A stretch of DNA of 64,000 nt. Source: Mycobacterium basiliense (GTDB lineage: Bacteria; Actinomycetota; Actinomycetes; Mycobacteriales; Mycobacteriaceae). Numbering within the stretch: position 1 is the stretch's first letter; each line of letters starts with the position of its first letter. The DNA lies in assembly GCF_900292015.1 (NCBI RefSeq), contig NZ_LR130759.1:310001-374000 (forward strand), written 5' to 3'. Below, piece after piece: positions 1-8,610 of this stretch. Both the position numbers and the translations under genes were made by a program. The notes beneath the pieces were generated by a model, which did no database searches, was not told the origin of the DNA, and saw nothing but the letters and a program-made list of their open reading frames with translations.

Positions 1-68
1 AACCAGCGCGGGCCCTCGCCGAAGCCGAAGCCAGTGGCCAACGGTGTCGGGACCAGTCCGGCCGCGCC

Positions 69-96
69 TTTACAAAACACCGCAAAAGTGTCACGC
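69..96. promoter_or_regulatory. Putative operator, copy 1 of a 28-bp dyad
   Basis: TTTACA at 69-74, 14 bases, then TGTCACGC at 89-96. The half sites form an imperfect dyad. The same layout with identical 14-base spacing occurs at 141-168, 5046-5073 and 7796-7823, always upstream of a gene of the catabolic cluster. This suggests a TetR- or GntR-like regulator site; the regulator gene was not seen in the window. Confidence 0.6.
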
Positions 97-140
97 ACAG
101 CGGGCGCCGCTGTCAACGCGGGCCGAGTTCTTGGACGAGC

Positions 141-168
141 TTTACAAATAAGTCACCAAGTGTCACGC
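141..168. promoter_or_regulatory. Putative operator, copy 2 of the 28-bp dyad
   Basis: TTTACA at 141-146, 14 bases, TGTCACGC at 161-168. It lies 26 bases before the GTG start of the thioesterase gene and 72 bases after copy 1, so the two copies are about seven helical turns apart. The position suits repression of the thioesterase-oxidoreductase-dehydrogenase operon. Confidence 0.6.
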
Positions 169-194
169 TGGGCCGTGGGCCGCCGGAACGAGGG

Positions 195-1085
195 GTGAGC
201 GCATTGACGACGGAGTCTGAACAAATCCGATGGTCGGTTGCGGACCTGCTGGAGCTTTTCGACGTGCAGGCCGCCGGGACCGATCGGTTCACCGCTGCGA
301 CCGGACTCTGCGGTCAGGATGGCCGTCAGGTGGTGGAAGGTACGCAAGTGGTCGCGCAGGCGATTGTGGCCGTGGCGCAGCGGTTCGAGGGTAAGTCGGT
401 GCGTTCGGCGCACGCGGTGTTCTCTCGTGCCGTCGCGGTTGGTCCACCGCTCGAGTTTGTCGTCGACGTCGCACACGAAGGCCGGTCGACGGCAACCGCG
501 ATTGTCGCCGCACATCAGCACGGCAAGCGCTGCTTGACCGCCACCGTCCTGGCGGACGTCCCGACCGGCGATGTGATTCGCCACCACTTGCCACGACCCG
601 ATGTGGCGCCGCCGGCGGATGCCAACGTCTGCCAGATGCCGATGATCGGTCGGCAGTTGCGGCTTGTCGACGTGGCCGACGTCAACAGTCCCGACGAGGT
701 GGGTCCTCCCGAACTCTATGCATGGCTGCATTACGATCCGATCCCGAGTCGGGACGACCTGGCCAAGGCGCTCATCGCGTATTTCACAGGCCACCTAGGG
801 ATTTCGACCACGATGCGGGCGCATCCGGGCATTGGCACCAGCCAGGCGCATCTGAGCGTGTCCACCGCGCCGATGACGACATCGGTGGCTTTCCATGAAC
901 CGGTGCGCTGGGACGGTTGGTTGCTCTACACCCACGAGAGCACGCAGGTCGGCGCGGGCATGTCGTACGTCCGCGGCACCGTGCATACCGAGGAAGGGCA
1001 GCTCATCGCGTCCTTCGCCCAAGAAGCGCTGATCCGGCCACTGCGCACCAGTGACACGGTGATCGATGCGCGCTCACGGTTCTAG
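195..1085 (+). CDS. TesB-like acyl-CoA thioesterase (double hot-dog)
   Basis: A 296-residue soluble protein with two hot-dog repeats. The C-terminal half carries the family signature around residues 240-282 (RWDGWLLYTHEST, then SFAQEALIR), including the Ser/Thr near 249-250 and Gln276 that correspond to TesB active-site positions. The TesB aspartate region reads TTSVAFHEP, so that aspartate is not obviously conserved. It presumably hydrolyses acyl-CoA esters in the cytoplasm. The GTG start at 195 follows an AGGGG stretch and lies just after operator copy 2. It heads an operon with the LLM oxidoreductase and acyl-CoA dehydrogenase genes downstream. The substrate cannot be told from sequence. 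Confidence 0.8.
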   Translation: MSALTTESEQIRWSVADLLELFDVQAAGTDRFTAATGLCGQDGRQVVEGTQVVAQAIVAVAQRFEGKSVRSAHAVFSRAVAVGPPLEFVVDVAHEGRSTATAIVAAHQHGKRCLTATVLADVPTGDVIRHHLPRPDVAPPADANVCQMPMIGRQLRLVDVADVNSPDEVGPPELYAWLHYDPIPSRDDLAKALIAYFTGHLGISTTMRAHPGIGTSQAHLSVSTAPMTTSVAFHEPVRWDGWLLYTHESTQVGAGMSYVRGTVHTEEGQLIASFAQEALIRPLRTSDTVIDARSRF

Positions 1086-1099
1086 CGGCTGGAGTTTCG

Positions 1100-2020
1100 G
1101 TGCGTTTCGCCATCACCCACCCGATGCACAGTCAACCGTATCACCCCGAGTTGTTGTCCGGATCGGGCATCGCGTCGGTCGCCGCGGCGGCCGAAGGCGC
1201 GGGTTTTCACGGGTTCGGCTTCACCGACCACCCGGCGCCGTCGCAGCGCTGGCTCGACGCCGGCGGCCACGACGCGTTAGATCCCTTTGTCGCCTTGGGT
1301 TTTGCGGCGGCCCGAACTGCGACACTGCGCCTGATTCCCAACATCATAGTATTGCCGTATCGAAACCCATTCCTAGTAGCCAAATCCGGTGCAACTTTGG
1401 ATCTGCTGTCCGGTGGCCGATTCACCCTAGCGGTTGGCGTGGGTTACCTCAAACGTGAGTTCGCCCCCCTGGGGGTCAACTATGACGAGCGCGCCGAGCT
1501 ATTCGAAGAGGCGCTGCGGGTGATTCGTTTGATATGGACCACCGATGACATGTCCTTCGATGGAAAGCATTTCACCGCGTACGGGATCACCGCCCACCCA
1601 CGACCAATCAGTCGGCCACACCCACCGATATGGATAGGCGGCAACACCGCGGCGGCCCGCCAGCGAGTCGCCGACTACGGTGATGGCTGGTGTCCGTTTC
1701 CGGCGCCGGCACGGCTGGCCCAAACCGCCGGCACCGCGGCGATCGACTCGGTCGACCGACTCGCCGCCGGAATCGATGACTTGCGGCGCCGATGCGACGA
1801 GGCGGGTCGGGACTGGTCCGAAATCGACATCATCTTCACCAATTTCGAGGGCGGCAGCCTCGGCGCCGATGACTTCGACGCCGCTGCCTATCTCGGCGGT
1901 CTGGATAAACTGGCGACGCTTGGCGTCACTTGGGTTCACGTTGGTCTGCCTGGCGACAGCCTTTCGCATGCGCTCGATAGCGTGGAGCGTTTCCGCGCCC
2001 TTGTCATTGATGCCGGATAA
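1100..2020 (+). CDS. LLM-class F420-dependent oxidoreductase
   Basis: A 306-residue luciferase-like (TIM barrel) protein. Visible family features are the N-terminal strand MRFAITHPM, GFTDHPAP near residues 40-47, the LDLLSGGRFTLAVGVGY segment near 100-115 and PPIWIGGNT near 175-183. Mycobacterial members use F420 or FMN to oxidise or reduce alcohols, ketones or lactones. The GTG start at 1100 has GGAG six bases upstream. It lies 14 bases after the thioesterase gene, and its stop abuts the next start, so the three genes form one operon. Its position between a thioesterase and an acyl-CoA dehydrogenase suggests a redox step in breakdown of a lipid-like substrate. Confidence 0.82.
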   Translation: MRFAITHPMHSQPYHPELLSGSGIASVAAAAEGAGFHGFGFTDHPAPSQRWLDAGGHDALDPFVALGFAAARTATLRLIPNIIVLPYRNPFLVAKSGATLDLLSGGRFTLAVGVGYLKREFAPLGVNYDERAELFEEALRVIRLIWTTDDMSFDGKHFTAYGITAHPRPISRPHPPIWIGGNTAAARQRVADYGDGWCPFPAPARLAQTAGTAAIDSVDRLAAGIDDLRRRCDEAGRDWSEIDIIFTNFEGGSLGADDFDAAAYLGGLDKLATLGVTWVHVGLPGDSLSHALDSVERFRALVIDAG

Positions 2021-3184
2021 ATGGACTTCTCACACGTCGAACTTTCCCGCGAGAACCGGATTTTCCGCGGTCAGACCCGGGCCTTGCTGGCCGAGCACGT
2101 CACCGACGAAGTGCGTGGTCGTGATCGCAGAACAGGAGAAAACTTTGACGAGCAAGTCCATCTGGCGCTCGGGGCGGCCGGCTACCTGGCTTCGGATTGG
2201 AAACCCGAGTGCGACGGTGGGTTCAGTGCCATCCGCCGCCGAATTTTCGAGCTCGAGATCGGCCGCGCTCACACCCCGTGGTATCACTGGGGTACCACCT
2301 CGGTCGTCGCGCGGGTGGTGCAGCAGTTCGGTGCCGCCGAGCTGATCGACGAGGTACTACCCGAGGTGCTGTCCGGTGACACCCGGCTGTGCCTCGGTTA
2401 CACCGAGCCAGAAGGCGGCTCCGACGTTGCCACCTGCAAGACGCGAGCAGTTCGTGATGACAAAAGCTGGATCATCAACGGCTCCAAGATGTTCACATCG
2501 AATGCCCAGAACAGCAAGTACGTGTTCCTGCTGACTAACACCGACCCGCAGGGGTGTAAGCACAAGAATCTGACCATGTTTCTGGTGCCGCTCGAATCGC
2601 CGGGTATCGAGATGCAGGCCATCCGAACGATAGACGGTGACCGCACCAACGTCGTGTTCTACAGCGACGTGCGCGTCGCCGACCGCTATCGGATCGGCGA
2701 GGTGAACGGTGGTTGGACGGTGATGCGGTCCGCGCTTGACTCCGAGCACGGCATTGTTGCTACCGGCGGCGATGGTCTGCAGGACGTGGCGGCGATGGCG
2801 GGGCATGGTGTGGTGATGGCCGAGGCGGTTGACCAGATCGCCTCGGCGGTGGCGCGGTCGGACTGCACTGGACGTCGCCTGATTGACGACGCGTCGGTGA
2901 GATATCGGCTCGGACGCGCCATCGCGCGGACGGAAGCAGCGTTGTCGACTCCGGGCATGTTCGGTCGCGTCGCAATAGCGCAGACAATGCGAGACATTTC
3001 AACGGATTTGATGGATGTGGTTGGCACTGCCTCGGCGTTGCCGACCGATGCCAACGGGGCCGTCGGTAGTGGAGCGATCGAGCATCTTTTTCGGCTGGCA
3101 TTACCGACCGGCGTCTACGGTGGCACCCTCGAGGTGTTCCGCAACATGATTGCTCAGCGGGAGCTCCGGCTCGGGCGTCCGTGA
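2021..3184 (+). CDS. Acyl-CoA dehydrogenase (FadE family)
   Basis: A 387-residue FAD-dependent acyl-CoA dehydrogenase of normal length. It shows the substrate/FAD signature LGYTEPEGGSDVA near residues 125-137, the flavin-contacting WIINGSKMFTSNA near 150-162 and the C-terminal GVYGGTLEVFRNMIAQRELRL that contains the usual catalytic-glutamate region. It introduces an alpha-beta double bond in acyl-CoA. The ATG follows directly on the stop of the LLM oxidoreductase gene, implying translational coupling. It is the third gene of the operon behind operator copies 1 and 2 and is convergent with the DUF427 gene, which ends at the next base. Confidence 0.87.
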   Translation: MDFSHVELSRENRIFRGQTRALLAEHVTDEVRGRDRRTGENFDEQVHLALGAAGYLASDWKPECDGGFSAIRRRIFELEIGRAHTPWYHWGTTSVVARVVQQFGAAELIDEVLPEVLSGDTRLCLGYTEPEGGSDVATCKTRAVRDDKSWIINGSKMFTSNAQNSKYVFLLTNTDPQGCKHKNLTMFLVPLESPGIEMQAIRTIDGDRTNVVFYSDVRVADRYRIGEVNGGWTVMRSALDSEHGIVATGGDGLQDVAAMAGHGVVMAEAVDQIASAVARSDCTGRRLIDDASVRYRLGRAIARTEAALSTPGMFGRVAIAQTMRDISTDLMDVVGTASALPTDANGAVGSGAIEHLFRLALPTGVYGGTLEVFRNMIAQRELRLGRP

Positions 3185-3862
3185 CTATGGGGTCGGTAGC
3201 TGCGCGGCGACGTGCAGGCGAGTGGCGTCGAAACTGAGAAATCCCTTGATCGGTTGGCTTTCCGGCAACGGATCCGCGTAGCTCCACGCGACGTCGTCGA
3301 CGAGCATATCGTCGACGACGGCGGACCAGTATGTTGCCACACCCTTGTAGTTGCAGTAGCTTGATGTCGCCGATTTTCGCAGCAGATGGGTGCGTACCAG
3401 CGTAGGATCCACGTAAAGTCTTGGCTGCAGCGATGTTTCGAAGACGATCACCGTGTCACGGGTATCCACCAGAGTGGTGCCGGCGAGAGAGACGTTCAGA
3501 TGGCGCGTGGTTGGCCGGCAGTCGACCCGATGGTAAGGGTTTGGGGGGTAGTGGACAAGCTTGCGGCCCTCCTCCCACCAGCTGTCAACGGCGCCCCAGG
3601 GCACGTGCACAAAGCCAGGCGCTTCGCTCTCGAACTCGGTCGGCAAATCGACGATCTCTTCGGCCGGGAAGACATAACTAAGCGGTTGATCGCGTCGATG
3701 CACCAGGAGCGCTCGCTCGGTGTCGATGACCAGGAGCCCGTCGCGGAAGGCTTGGACACGCCGCGGATGTGGTTCGACATAGACAAGGTTGGCCGTCACC
3801 GGTGGGCAGAACCGTCCGGCCGGATTCTTGCTGAGTGGACCATGCCCTGCCGCCAGGCTCAT
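3185..3862 (-). CDS. DUF427 domain protein
   Basis: A 225-residue protein with the canonical DUF427 motif in its C-terminal half (CNYKGVATYWS, then DDVAWSYADPLPE near residues 155-195). A weaker related stretch near residues 20-75 suggests a tandem duplication of the fold. No enzymatic role is established for this family. I chose ATG 3862 because it overlaps the stop of the kinase-like gene as ATGA, typical of coupled genes. It is probably co-transcribed with that gene from the divergent promoter near 5 kb. Confidence 0.8.
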   Translation of the reverse strand: MSLAAGHGPLSKNPAGRFCPPVTANLVYVEPHPRRVQAFRDGLLVIDTERALLVHRRDQPLSYVFPAEEIVDLPTEFESEAPGFVHVPWGAVDSWWEEGRKLVHYPPNPYHRVDCRPTTRHLNVSLAGTTLVDTRDTVIVFETSLQPRLYVDPTLVRTHLLRKSATSSYCNYKGVATYWSAVVDDMLVDDVAWSYADPLPESQPIKGFLSFDATRLHVAAQLPTP

Positions 3863-4959
3863 GATGTTCCTCCCAAGTCGGGCCCTTGCAGCGCGGCTAC
3901 GGTGTCCAGGTCGTGGACGGCCGCGACCGCCAATTCCAAACCCGCGAGCGCGATATCGGCCGACTGCATACCGCCTAGTCCGGCGACGATCGTGGTCGCC
4001 ACATAAGCGTAGGCGGCCGCCTGCCGATAGCGTCGCCAAAGCTCATCGCGCTGCAGATCGGGACCCCCGGCAGCCGCCAACGCCCGCCGGTAGGTGTCCA
4101 ATAATTCACGCTCGCATCGCTGCCGGTCCGCGGTGCTCATGCTGGTGATCAATGTGTAGGCGAGATCGCGGGCGGGGTGACCGCACCGGACCGCCTGCCA
4201 GGCCAGCAGTCCGGCCGAAACGTTTTGCCCTGCACCGCGAAAGTAGCAATTACCGCGGTGCGCGTCGCCGTGCAACACGGTATGCGGCGGCGTATCGATG
4301 AGCCGGGCGACCGCTGGGTAGTGCTGGATGATGAATTCGCCATCTGCCACCGGAATCGGGGTTCGGGTCGCCAACCGGCGCGCCGAGGTGCGCAGCATGG
4401 TGGGAACCAGCGGGACGCTGGGGTCGTCGGAGCCCGAATACAGCCAGCCGAACCTGCCGGAGTCCACTCGTCCCCAGAATGTCCCGTGTAGTCGGGCGAG
4501 CAGCTCGACGACCAAGGCTGCCTGGTCTTTGGTGAACGGGTGCAATGTATCTGGGAATTGGCACTGACCATCCGCCAAGTCCTGCAACACCAGCACGAAC
4601 CGGCCCGTCGGCCCATCGAACGACGACCCGTATGCCGCGGGCACTGCGCCGGCCAGCTCGGCCGACAATTGCCGGTAGAACTGCACTTCGGTTTCGCCGA
4701 GACGGCCCAGCTCACCCATCAGCCTGGTGGCGCCCGTTTGGGCGGCCATCTTGACGAAGACCGAATCCGGGACTTCGTCGCCGTGCGCCGCCAGCCGGGC
4801 ACGCGATGTCGTGCCGCTGGTATCGGCGATCACCGATATCGAGGTCACCGCGCGTCCCATGATCCGCGACATCGTCGCCGCGCTCAGGTCCTCGATCCGC
4901 CGGGGGAACCTTCGGGCGCCGCGCAGCGCGCCGTCGGTCGCAGACCCGCTGGACACCAC
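3859..4959 (-). CDS. APH-fold phosphotransferase homologue lacking the DxW aspartate
   Basis: A 366-residue protein of the aminoglycoside-phosphotransferase/EcKL-like kinase fold. Seen are FVK (Lys70, candidate ATP lysine), ETEVQFY near 90-95 and the catalytic-loop motif HGDAHRGN (Asp232, Asn237). The following motif, normally hydrophobic-hydrophobic-Asp-Trp, reads LLAWQAV, with Ala253 where the metal-binding Asp is expected (codon GCC at 4203-4201). It may therefore be an inactive pseudokinase or have altered chemistry. The start is GTG; internal Met30 is an alternative. Family members near lipid genes often act on small hydroxylated molecules, but that is inference. It is coupled to the DUF427 gene and divergent from the alcohol dehydrogenase gene. 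Confidence 0.75.
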   Translation of the reverse strand: MVSSGSATDGALRGARRFPRRIEDLSAATMSRIMGRAVTSISVIADTSGTTSRARLAAHGDEVPDSVFVKMAAQTGATRLMGELGRLGETEVQFYRQLSAELAGAVPAAYGSSFDGPTGRFVLVLQDLADGQCQFPDTLHPFTKDQAALVVELLARLHGTFWGRVDSGRFGWLYSGSDDPSVPLVPTMLRTSARRLATRTPIPVADGEFIIQHYPAVARLIDTPPHTVLHGDAHRGNCYFRGAGQNVSAGLLAWQAVRCGHPARDLAYTLITSMSTADRQRCERELLDTYRRALAAAGGPDLQRDELWRRYRQAAAYAYVATTIVAGLGGMQSADIALAGLELAVAAVHDLDTVAALQGPDLGGTS

Positions 4960-5045
4960 GCCCTAGATGCGCGGCCAATCGAGCCAGCGCGACAGCTCTG
5001 TTTCCCGACACCGAACCACCTCGACGATCAACGACCCGACAAACC

Positions 5046-5073
5046 ATTACAAATGGCCGCAATAGTGTAAATC
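5046..5073. promoter_or_regulatory. Putative operator, copy 3 of the 28-bp dyad
   Basis: ATTACA at 5046-5051, 14 bases, TGTAAAT at 5066-5072. This is the most symmetric copy (ATTACA against ATTTACA on the other strand). It lies in the 217-bp divergent region between the kinase-like gene and the alcohol dehydrogenase gene, so it could control both directions. Confidence 0.6.
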
Positions 5074-5176
5074 CACGATCCTTCGGGCCGGGCTGGCGGC
5101 GGACAATCAATCGGGGTCAGGCGACGTCGCCGTTTCGCCCGTGCGGTAGATTGCCGTCGCGACTCAGGAGGACGCG

Positions 5177-6484
5177 ATGGCGTGCTGTGGCTTCCCAACG
5201 GTGTCCGAGGGCGGTGACGGAGCCTTCACCGTCGACGCGTCCCGGGTCACTTTCGGGCGCGGCTGTCTCGGCGAGGTGGGCGACAGAGCCGGTGCGCTCG
5301 GGCTGCGTCGGGTGGCGCTGTTCTCCGATGCCCGGGTGGCCAAGCTGCCGGTCTTTGCGAAAGCCTACAACTCGCTCGTCGCGGCCGGGCTGGACGTGAT
5401 CACCTACACCGACGTCCATGTCGAACCCACCGACGCGTCTTTTCTGGAAGCGGCACGCTTCGCGCAAGAGGCCAACCCCGATGGATACGTGTCGTTGGGC
5501 GGTGGCTCGGTGATCGACACGTGCAAGGCTGCCAATCTGTACGCCAGCCATCCCGCAGACTTGTACACCTACGTCAACGCGCCCATCGGCGCGGGCAAGC
5601 CGGTACCCGGCCCGCTCAAGGCGCATATTGCCTGCCCCACGACGGCGGGCACCGGCAGCGAGGTAACCGGGATCGCGATCTTCGACCTGCTGTCAATGTC
5701 GGCGAAGACGGGCATTGCGTCCCACGCGCTGCGTCCCACCGAGGCTCTGATCGACCCCGACTGCACCGTGAGCTTGCCCCCCGAGGTCGTCGCGTCGGCG
5801 GGACTCGACGTGTTGTCGCACGCCGTGGAGTCCTACACCGCGCGGCCCTATGTGCATAGACCCCGTCCGCTGCGCCCCAGTCTGCGGCCGATGAGTCAGG
5901 GCGCAAACCCGTGGAGCGATCTGGGCTGCCGTGAGTCGATGCGGCTGCTGGGGCAATTTTTAGAGCGAGCGGTCAAGGACGCTTCCGACACCGAGGCTCG
6001 CGAACAGATGATGTGGGCTGCGACGCTGGCGGGCATCGCCTTCGGCAATGCCGGCGTACATGCGCCGCACGGCATGGCCTACGCGGTGGCGGGGCTGGTC
6101 CGTGACTTTCGGCCCGCGGGCTACCCAGCCGATGAGCCACTCGTGCCCCATGGCATGGCCGTCATCGTCAATGCGCCCTCGGTCTTTGGCTTTACCGCGG
6201 AGGCGAGCCCAGAGCGCCATTTGCAGGCCGCCCGGCTGCTCGGCGCTGACCCTAAGGGCGCCGGCCCACGCGACGCGGGCGAAGTGCTTGCCGGGGAGAT
6301 TGTCCGCATCATGCGTGCGGTGGGCATGCCGAACGGGCTCGGTGGGCTGGGCTACACAGAAGATGACGTGGTCGCCCTCACGGAGGGGGCGCACCCGCAG
6401 CAGCGCCTTCTGCAGAACGCGCCACGAGAGATGAACAAACCGGTTCTGACCGAACTGTTTCGGCAAGCCCTGCGCTATTGGTAA
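5177..6484 (+). CDS. Iron-containing alcohol dehydrogenase, ADHFE1-like
   Basis: A 435-residue group III alcohol dehydrogenase. It shows the nucleotide-binding [15 protein letters not shown] near residues 112-126, [11 protein letters not shown] near 154-164, and the metal-site segments [20 protein letters not shown] and VPHGMAVIV that supply the Asp and His ligands. The long insertion [19 protein letters not shown] is typical of the hydroxyacid-oxoacid transhydrogenase subgroup, so it may transfer hydride from a hydroxy acid instead of oxidising a simple alcohol. The ATG at 5177 has a good AGGAGG-type ribosome site. It is expressed from the divergent region holding operator copy 3. Confidence 0.85.
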   Translation: MACCGFPTVSEGGDGAFTVDASRVTFGRGCLGEVGDRAGALGLRRVALFSDARVAKLPVFAKAYNSLVAAGLDVITYTDVHVEPTDASFLEAARFAQEANPDGYVSLGGGSVIDTCKAANLYASHPADLYTYVNAPIGAGKPVPGPLKAHIACPTTAGTGSEVTGIAIFDLLSMSAKTGIASHALRPTEALIDPDCTVSLPPEVVASAGLDVLSHAVESYTARPYVHRPRPLRPSLRPMSQGANPWSDLGCRESMRLLGQFLERAVKDASDTEAREQMMWAATLAGIAFGNAGVHAPHGMAYAVAGLVRDFRPAGYPADEPLVPHGMAVIVNAPSVFGFTAEASPERHLQAARLLGADPKGAGPRDAGEVLAGEIVRIMRAVGMPNGLGGLGYTEDDVVALTEGAHPQQRLLQNAPREMNKPVLTELFRQALRYW

Positions 6485-6601
6485 GGGCATGACCGGTGCG
6501 CAATGCGGGCGAGCTTCGGTGCTGCGCGAGGCGGTGACCGGCATTCGGTGATGCACCCCGCGGATTGGTCCAGGTGATCTGGCCGCGCGGCGCTGACTAA
6601 G

Positions 6602-7780
6602 GTGCCAGTCATGGTGGGACCGGTGGCGGGCATCAAAGTCGTCGAGCTCGGGGTGTGGGTCGCGGCTCCGGCCACCGCCGCGATCCTGGCCGACTGGGGC
6701 GCCGACGTGATCAAGATCGAACCTCCGGCCGGCGATCCAGGCCGGATGTTCGGCCGTATGCTGGGCTGTGATCTCGGGTTGAACCCGCCGTTTGAGATGG
6801 ACAACCGCTCTAAGCGCAGCATCGTGCTCGATCTCACCACCGATGCCGGCCGCGATACGGCGTTCGAATTGCTCGCGGGCGCAGACGTTTTCGTGACCAA
6901 CCTACGCCCCGGTGCCTTGCGACGGCTGGGGCTCGACTTCGATTCGGTGTCCGGCCGCAATCCCCGGCTGGTCTACGGCTTGATCTCCGGGTACGGCGAA
7001 ACCGGACCCGACGCGGACCGTGCGGCCTACGACGTGGCGGCGTTTTGGTCCCGCGCCGGGGTCGCGCACCTGCTCACCAAGCCCGGCGACACGCCCCCGT
7101 TTCAGCGCGGCGGCATGGGTGATCACTCGACGGGCATGACCCTAGCCGCGGCCGTGTGCGCGGCATTGCTCGCGCGTGAGCGCACGGGTGCGGGGCAATT
7201 GGTGACCACCTCGCTGTACCGCCAGGGTGCCTACACGGTGAGTTTTGACCTCAACACCTACCTGCTCACCGGCCAGCAGATCGCGATCGGACAGCGTGAG
7301 TCGATGGGTAATCCGTGCATGAACAATTACACCGCCGGTGATGGGCGAGGCTTCTGGATCGTTGGACTGGAGGTCGAGCGGCACTGGCCGTCCCTGTGTC
7401 GCGCTGTCGCGCGGCCCGAATGGCTGACCGACCCGCGGTACTGCGACGCTCGTGGGCGCGCGGCGCATGCGGTCGACCTCATCGCTCAGCTGGACGAGAT
7501 CTTCGCGACCAAGGCGCTTGCCGAGTGGGCGGAGGTCTTCGCGGGCGAACCGGACTTCTTCTGGTCGCCGATCAACACGCTCGAGGACGTTGTCGCCGAC
7601 GAGCAGTTTCACGCGGCGGGCGGGATCGTCGATGTGCCGGATAGCGAATCGAGCGTGCCGATGGTTGCCACGCCAGCCGATTTCCACGGCACGCCGTGCG
7701 CGCCCCGATCCGTGGCACCTGAACTCGGCCAGCACACCGAAGAGATTCTTGCTGAACTCGCGGCACGCCGCCCGTCCTGA
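6602..7780 (+). CDS. Family III CoA-transferase (CaiB/BaiF)
   Basis: A 392-residue member of the CaiB/BaiF family. The N-terminal fold reads GIKVVELGVWVAAPATA, then DWGADVIKIEPPAGDPGR. The segment GGMGDHSTGM contains Asp174, which matches the catalytic Asp of formyl-CoA transferase. It moves CoA between acyl donors and carboxylic acids, activating a substrate without ATP. The start taken is GTG 6602; Met4 is an alternative. It lies 117 bases after the alcohol dehydrogenase gene on the same strand. The context suggests activation of an acid for the acyl-CoA dehydrogenase and thioesterase of the cluster. Confidence 0.87.
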   Translation: MPVMVGPVAGIKVVELGVWVAAPATAAILADWGADVIKIEPPAGDPGRMFGRMLGCDLGLNPPFEMDNRSKRSIVLDLTTDAGRDTAFELLAGADVFVTNLRPGALRRLGLDFDSVSGRNPRLVYGLISGYGETGPDADRAAYDVAAFWSRAGVAHLLTKPGDTPPFQRGGMGDHSTGMTLAAAVCAALLARERTGAGQLVTTSLYRQGAYTVSFDLNTYLLTGQQIAIGQRESMGNPCMNNYTAGDGRGFWIVGLEVERHWPSLCRAVARPEWLTDPRYCDARGRAAHAVDLIAQLDEIFATKALAEWAEVFAGEPDFFWSPINTLEDVVADEQFHAAGGIVDVPDSESSVPMVATPADFHGTPCAPRSVAPELGQHTEEILAELAARRPS

Positions 7781-7795
7781 CAGACCCGCCGAACC

Positions 7796-7823
7796 TTTAC
7801 AAAATAGCGTAAAAATGTCACGC
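7796..7823. promoter_or_regulatory. Putative operator, copy 4 of the 28-bp dyad
   Basis: TTTACA at 7796-7801, 14 bases, TGTCACGC at 7816-7823. It differs from copy 1 mainly in the spacer. It lies 65 bases before the start of the hypothetical gene at 7889 and so sits in front of the SDR remnant, monooxygenase and esterase. Confidence 0.6.
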
Positions 7824-7888
7824 TGTGCGGAGAGCCGCGTCACCGGGCAGTCCTACCGGTTGTGCTTCGATGCAAGAGGAATGGATCG

Positions 7889-8437
7889 ATGGTCACTCCA
7901 ACGTTCGACATCCGTGGCTACCCGGATCGGCACACCCAACCGCGCCTCGGCACGCAGGGCGAATGTCTGCGCCATCGACTTGAGATCGTGGCCACCAGTG
8001 TCATCGACGTGGTAGCCGCCGCTGGCGGTTGGGTCTGCGACCGGGCACTGGCCGGTTGGCAGGTGACCGTGCTGTTGCCGCCCGGATGCGACACCCGTCC
8101 GGTGCGGATCCTCGGGGCGAGCACCGCAGAGATGCCGGCGGGTCTTGCCCTGCCCGGTCGGACGAGCCCAACCCTGGCGGTCAGCGCCAGCGCGTTCGCC
8201 GCGGATGATCACGTTCGCCAGCGGGTCCTTGAGTCGCTGGATCACCGGTTGGCCGAGGTTGCGCTATGGGGCGACGGGTGGCCATTACGAGTCAGCCGTG
8301 GAACCCGTCCTGTGCACCACGTACTCAGTGCGGCCGCGCGGGCATTCAAACGCCAGGCGCTCGCCGCGGCCGGAACTCCGCACGTATCAATCGATTATGT
8401 CGAAGCGCTACTTGGCGACACGATGTGGACCGGCTAG
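7889..8437 (+). CDS. Hypothetical protein, catabolic cluster
   Basis: A 182-residue protein that I do not recognise. It is soluble, with no signal peptide or membrane segment, and has an alternating hydrophobic core ([33 protein letters not shown] near residues 36-68). ATG 7889 has GAGGA upstream. An earlier ATG at 7881 is in another frame. It follows operator copy 4 and ends just where a truncated SDR reading frame becomes recognisable, so it lies at or near the junction that removed the SDR 5' part. It is probably a real gene because the frame is open and the start is well placed. Confidence 0.6.
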   Translation: MVTPTFDIRGYPDRHTQPRLGTQGECLRHRLEIVATSVIDVVAAAGGWVCDRALAGWQVTVLLPPGCDTRPVRILGASTAEMPAGLALPGRTSPTLAVSASAFAADDHVRQRVLESLDHRLAEVALWGDGWPLRVSRGTRPVHHVLSAAARAFKRQALAAAGTPHVSIDYVEALLGDTMWTG

Positions 8438-8610
8438 ACAGCAGCGATGAAGAGACTCAGGCCCGGTTGGTGGCGACAGCGATGTTCGGGCGGCTCGGGC
8501 GGCCGCGGGAGATCGCCGACGCGGCCGCGTTTCTAGTCTCCGAAAAGGCATCGTTCATCACCGGTACGGAACTGGTAGTCGACGGTGGGCAATGTCTACA
8601 GATCCGATGA
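8431..8610 (+). pseudogene. 5'-truncated short-chain dehydrogenase remnant
   Basis: Only the C-terminal 55-60 residues of a classical SDR remain: [19 protein letters not shown], then [14 protein letters not shown], which is the standard end of the family. The Rossmann GxxxGxG segment and the YxxxK catalytic residues are missing; upstream in this frame is unrelated sequence. The stop TGA at 8608-8610 overlaps the ATG of the monooxygenase as ATGA, so the pair was once a translationally coupled operon. Confidence 0.75.
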
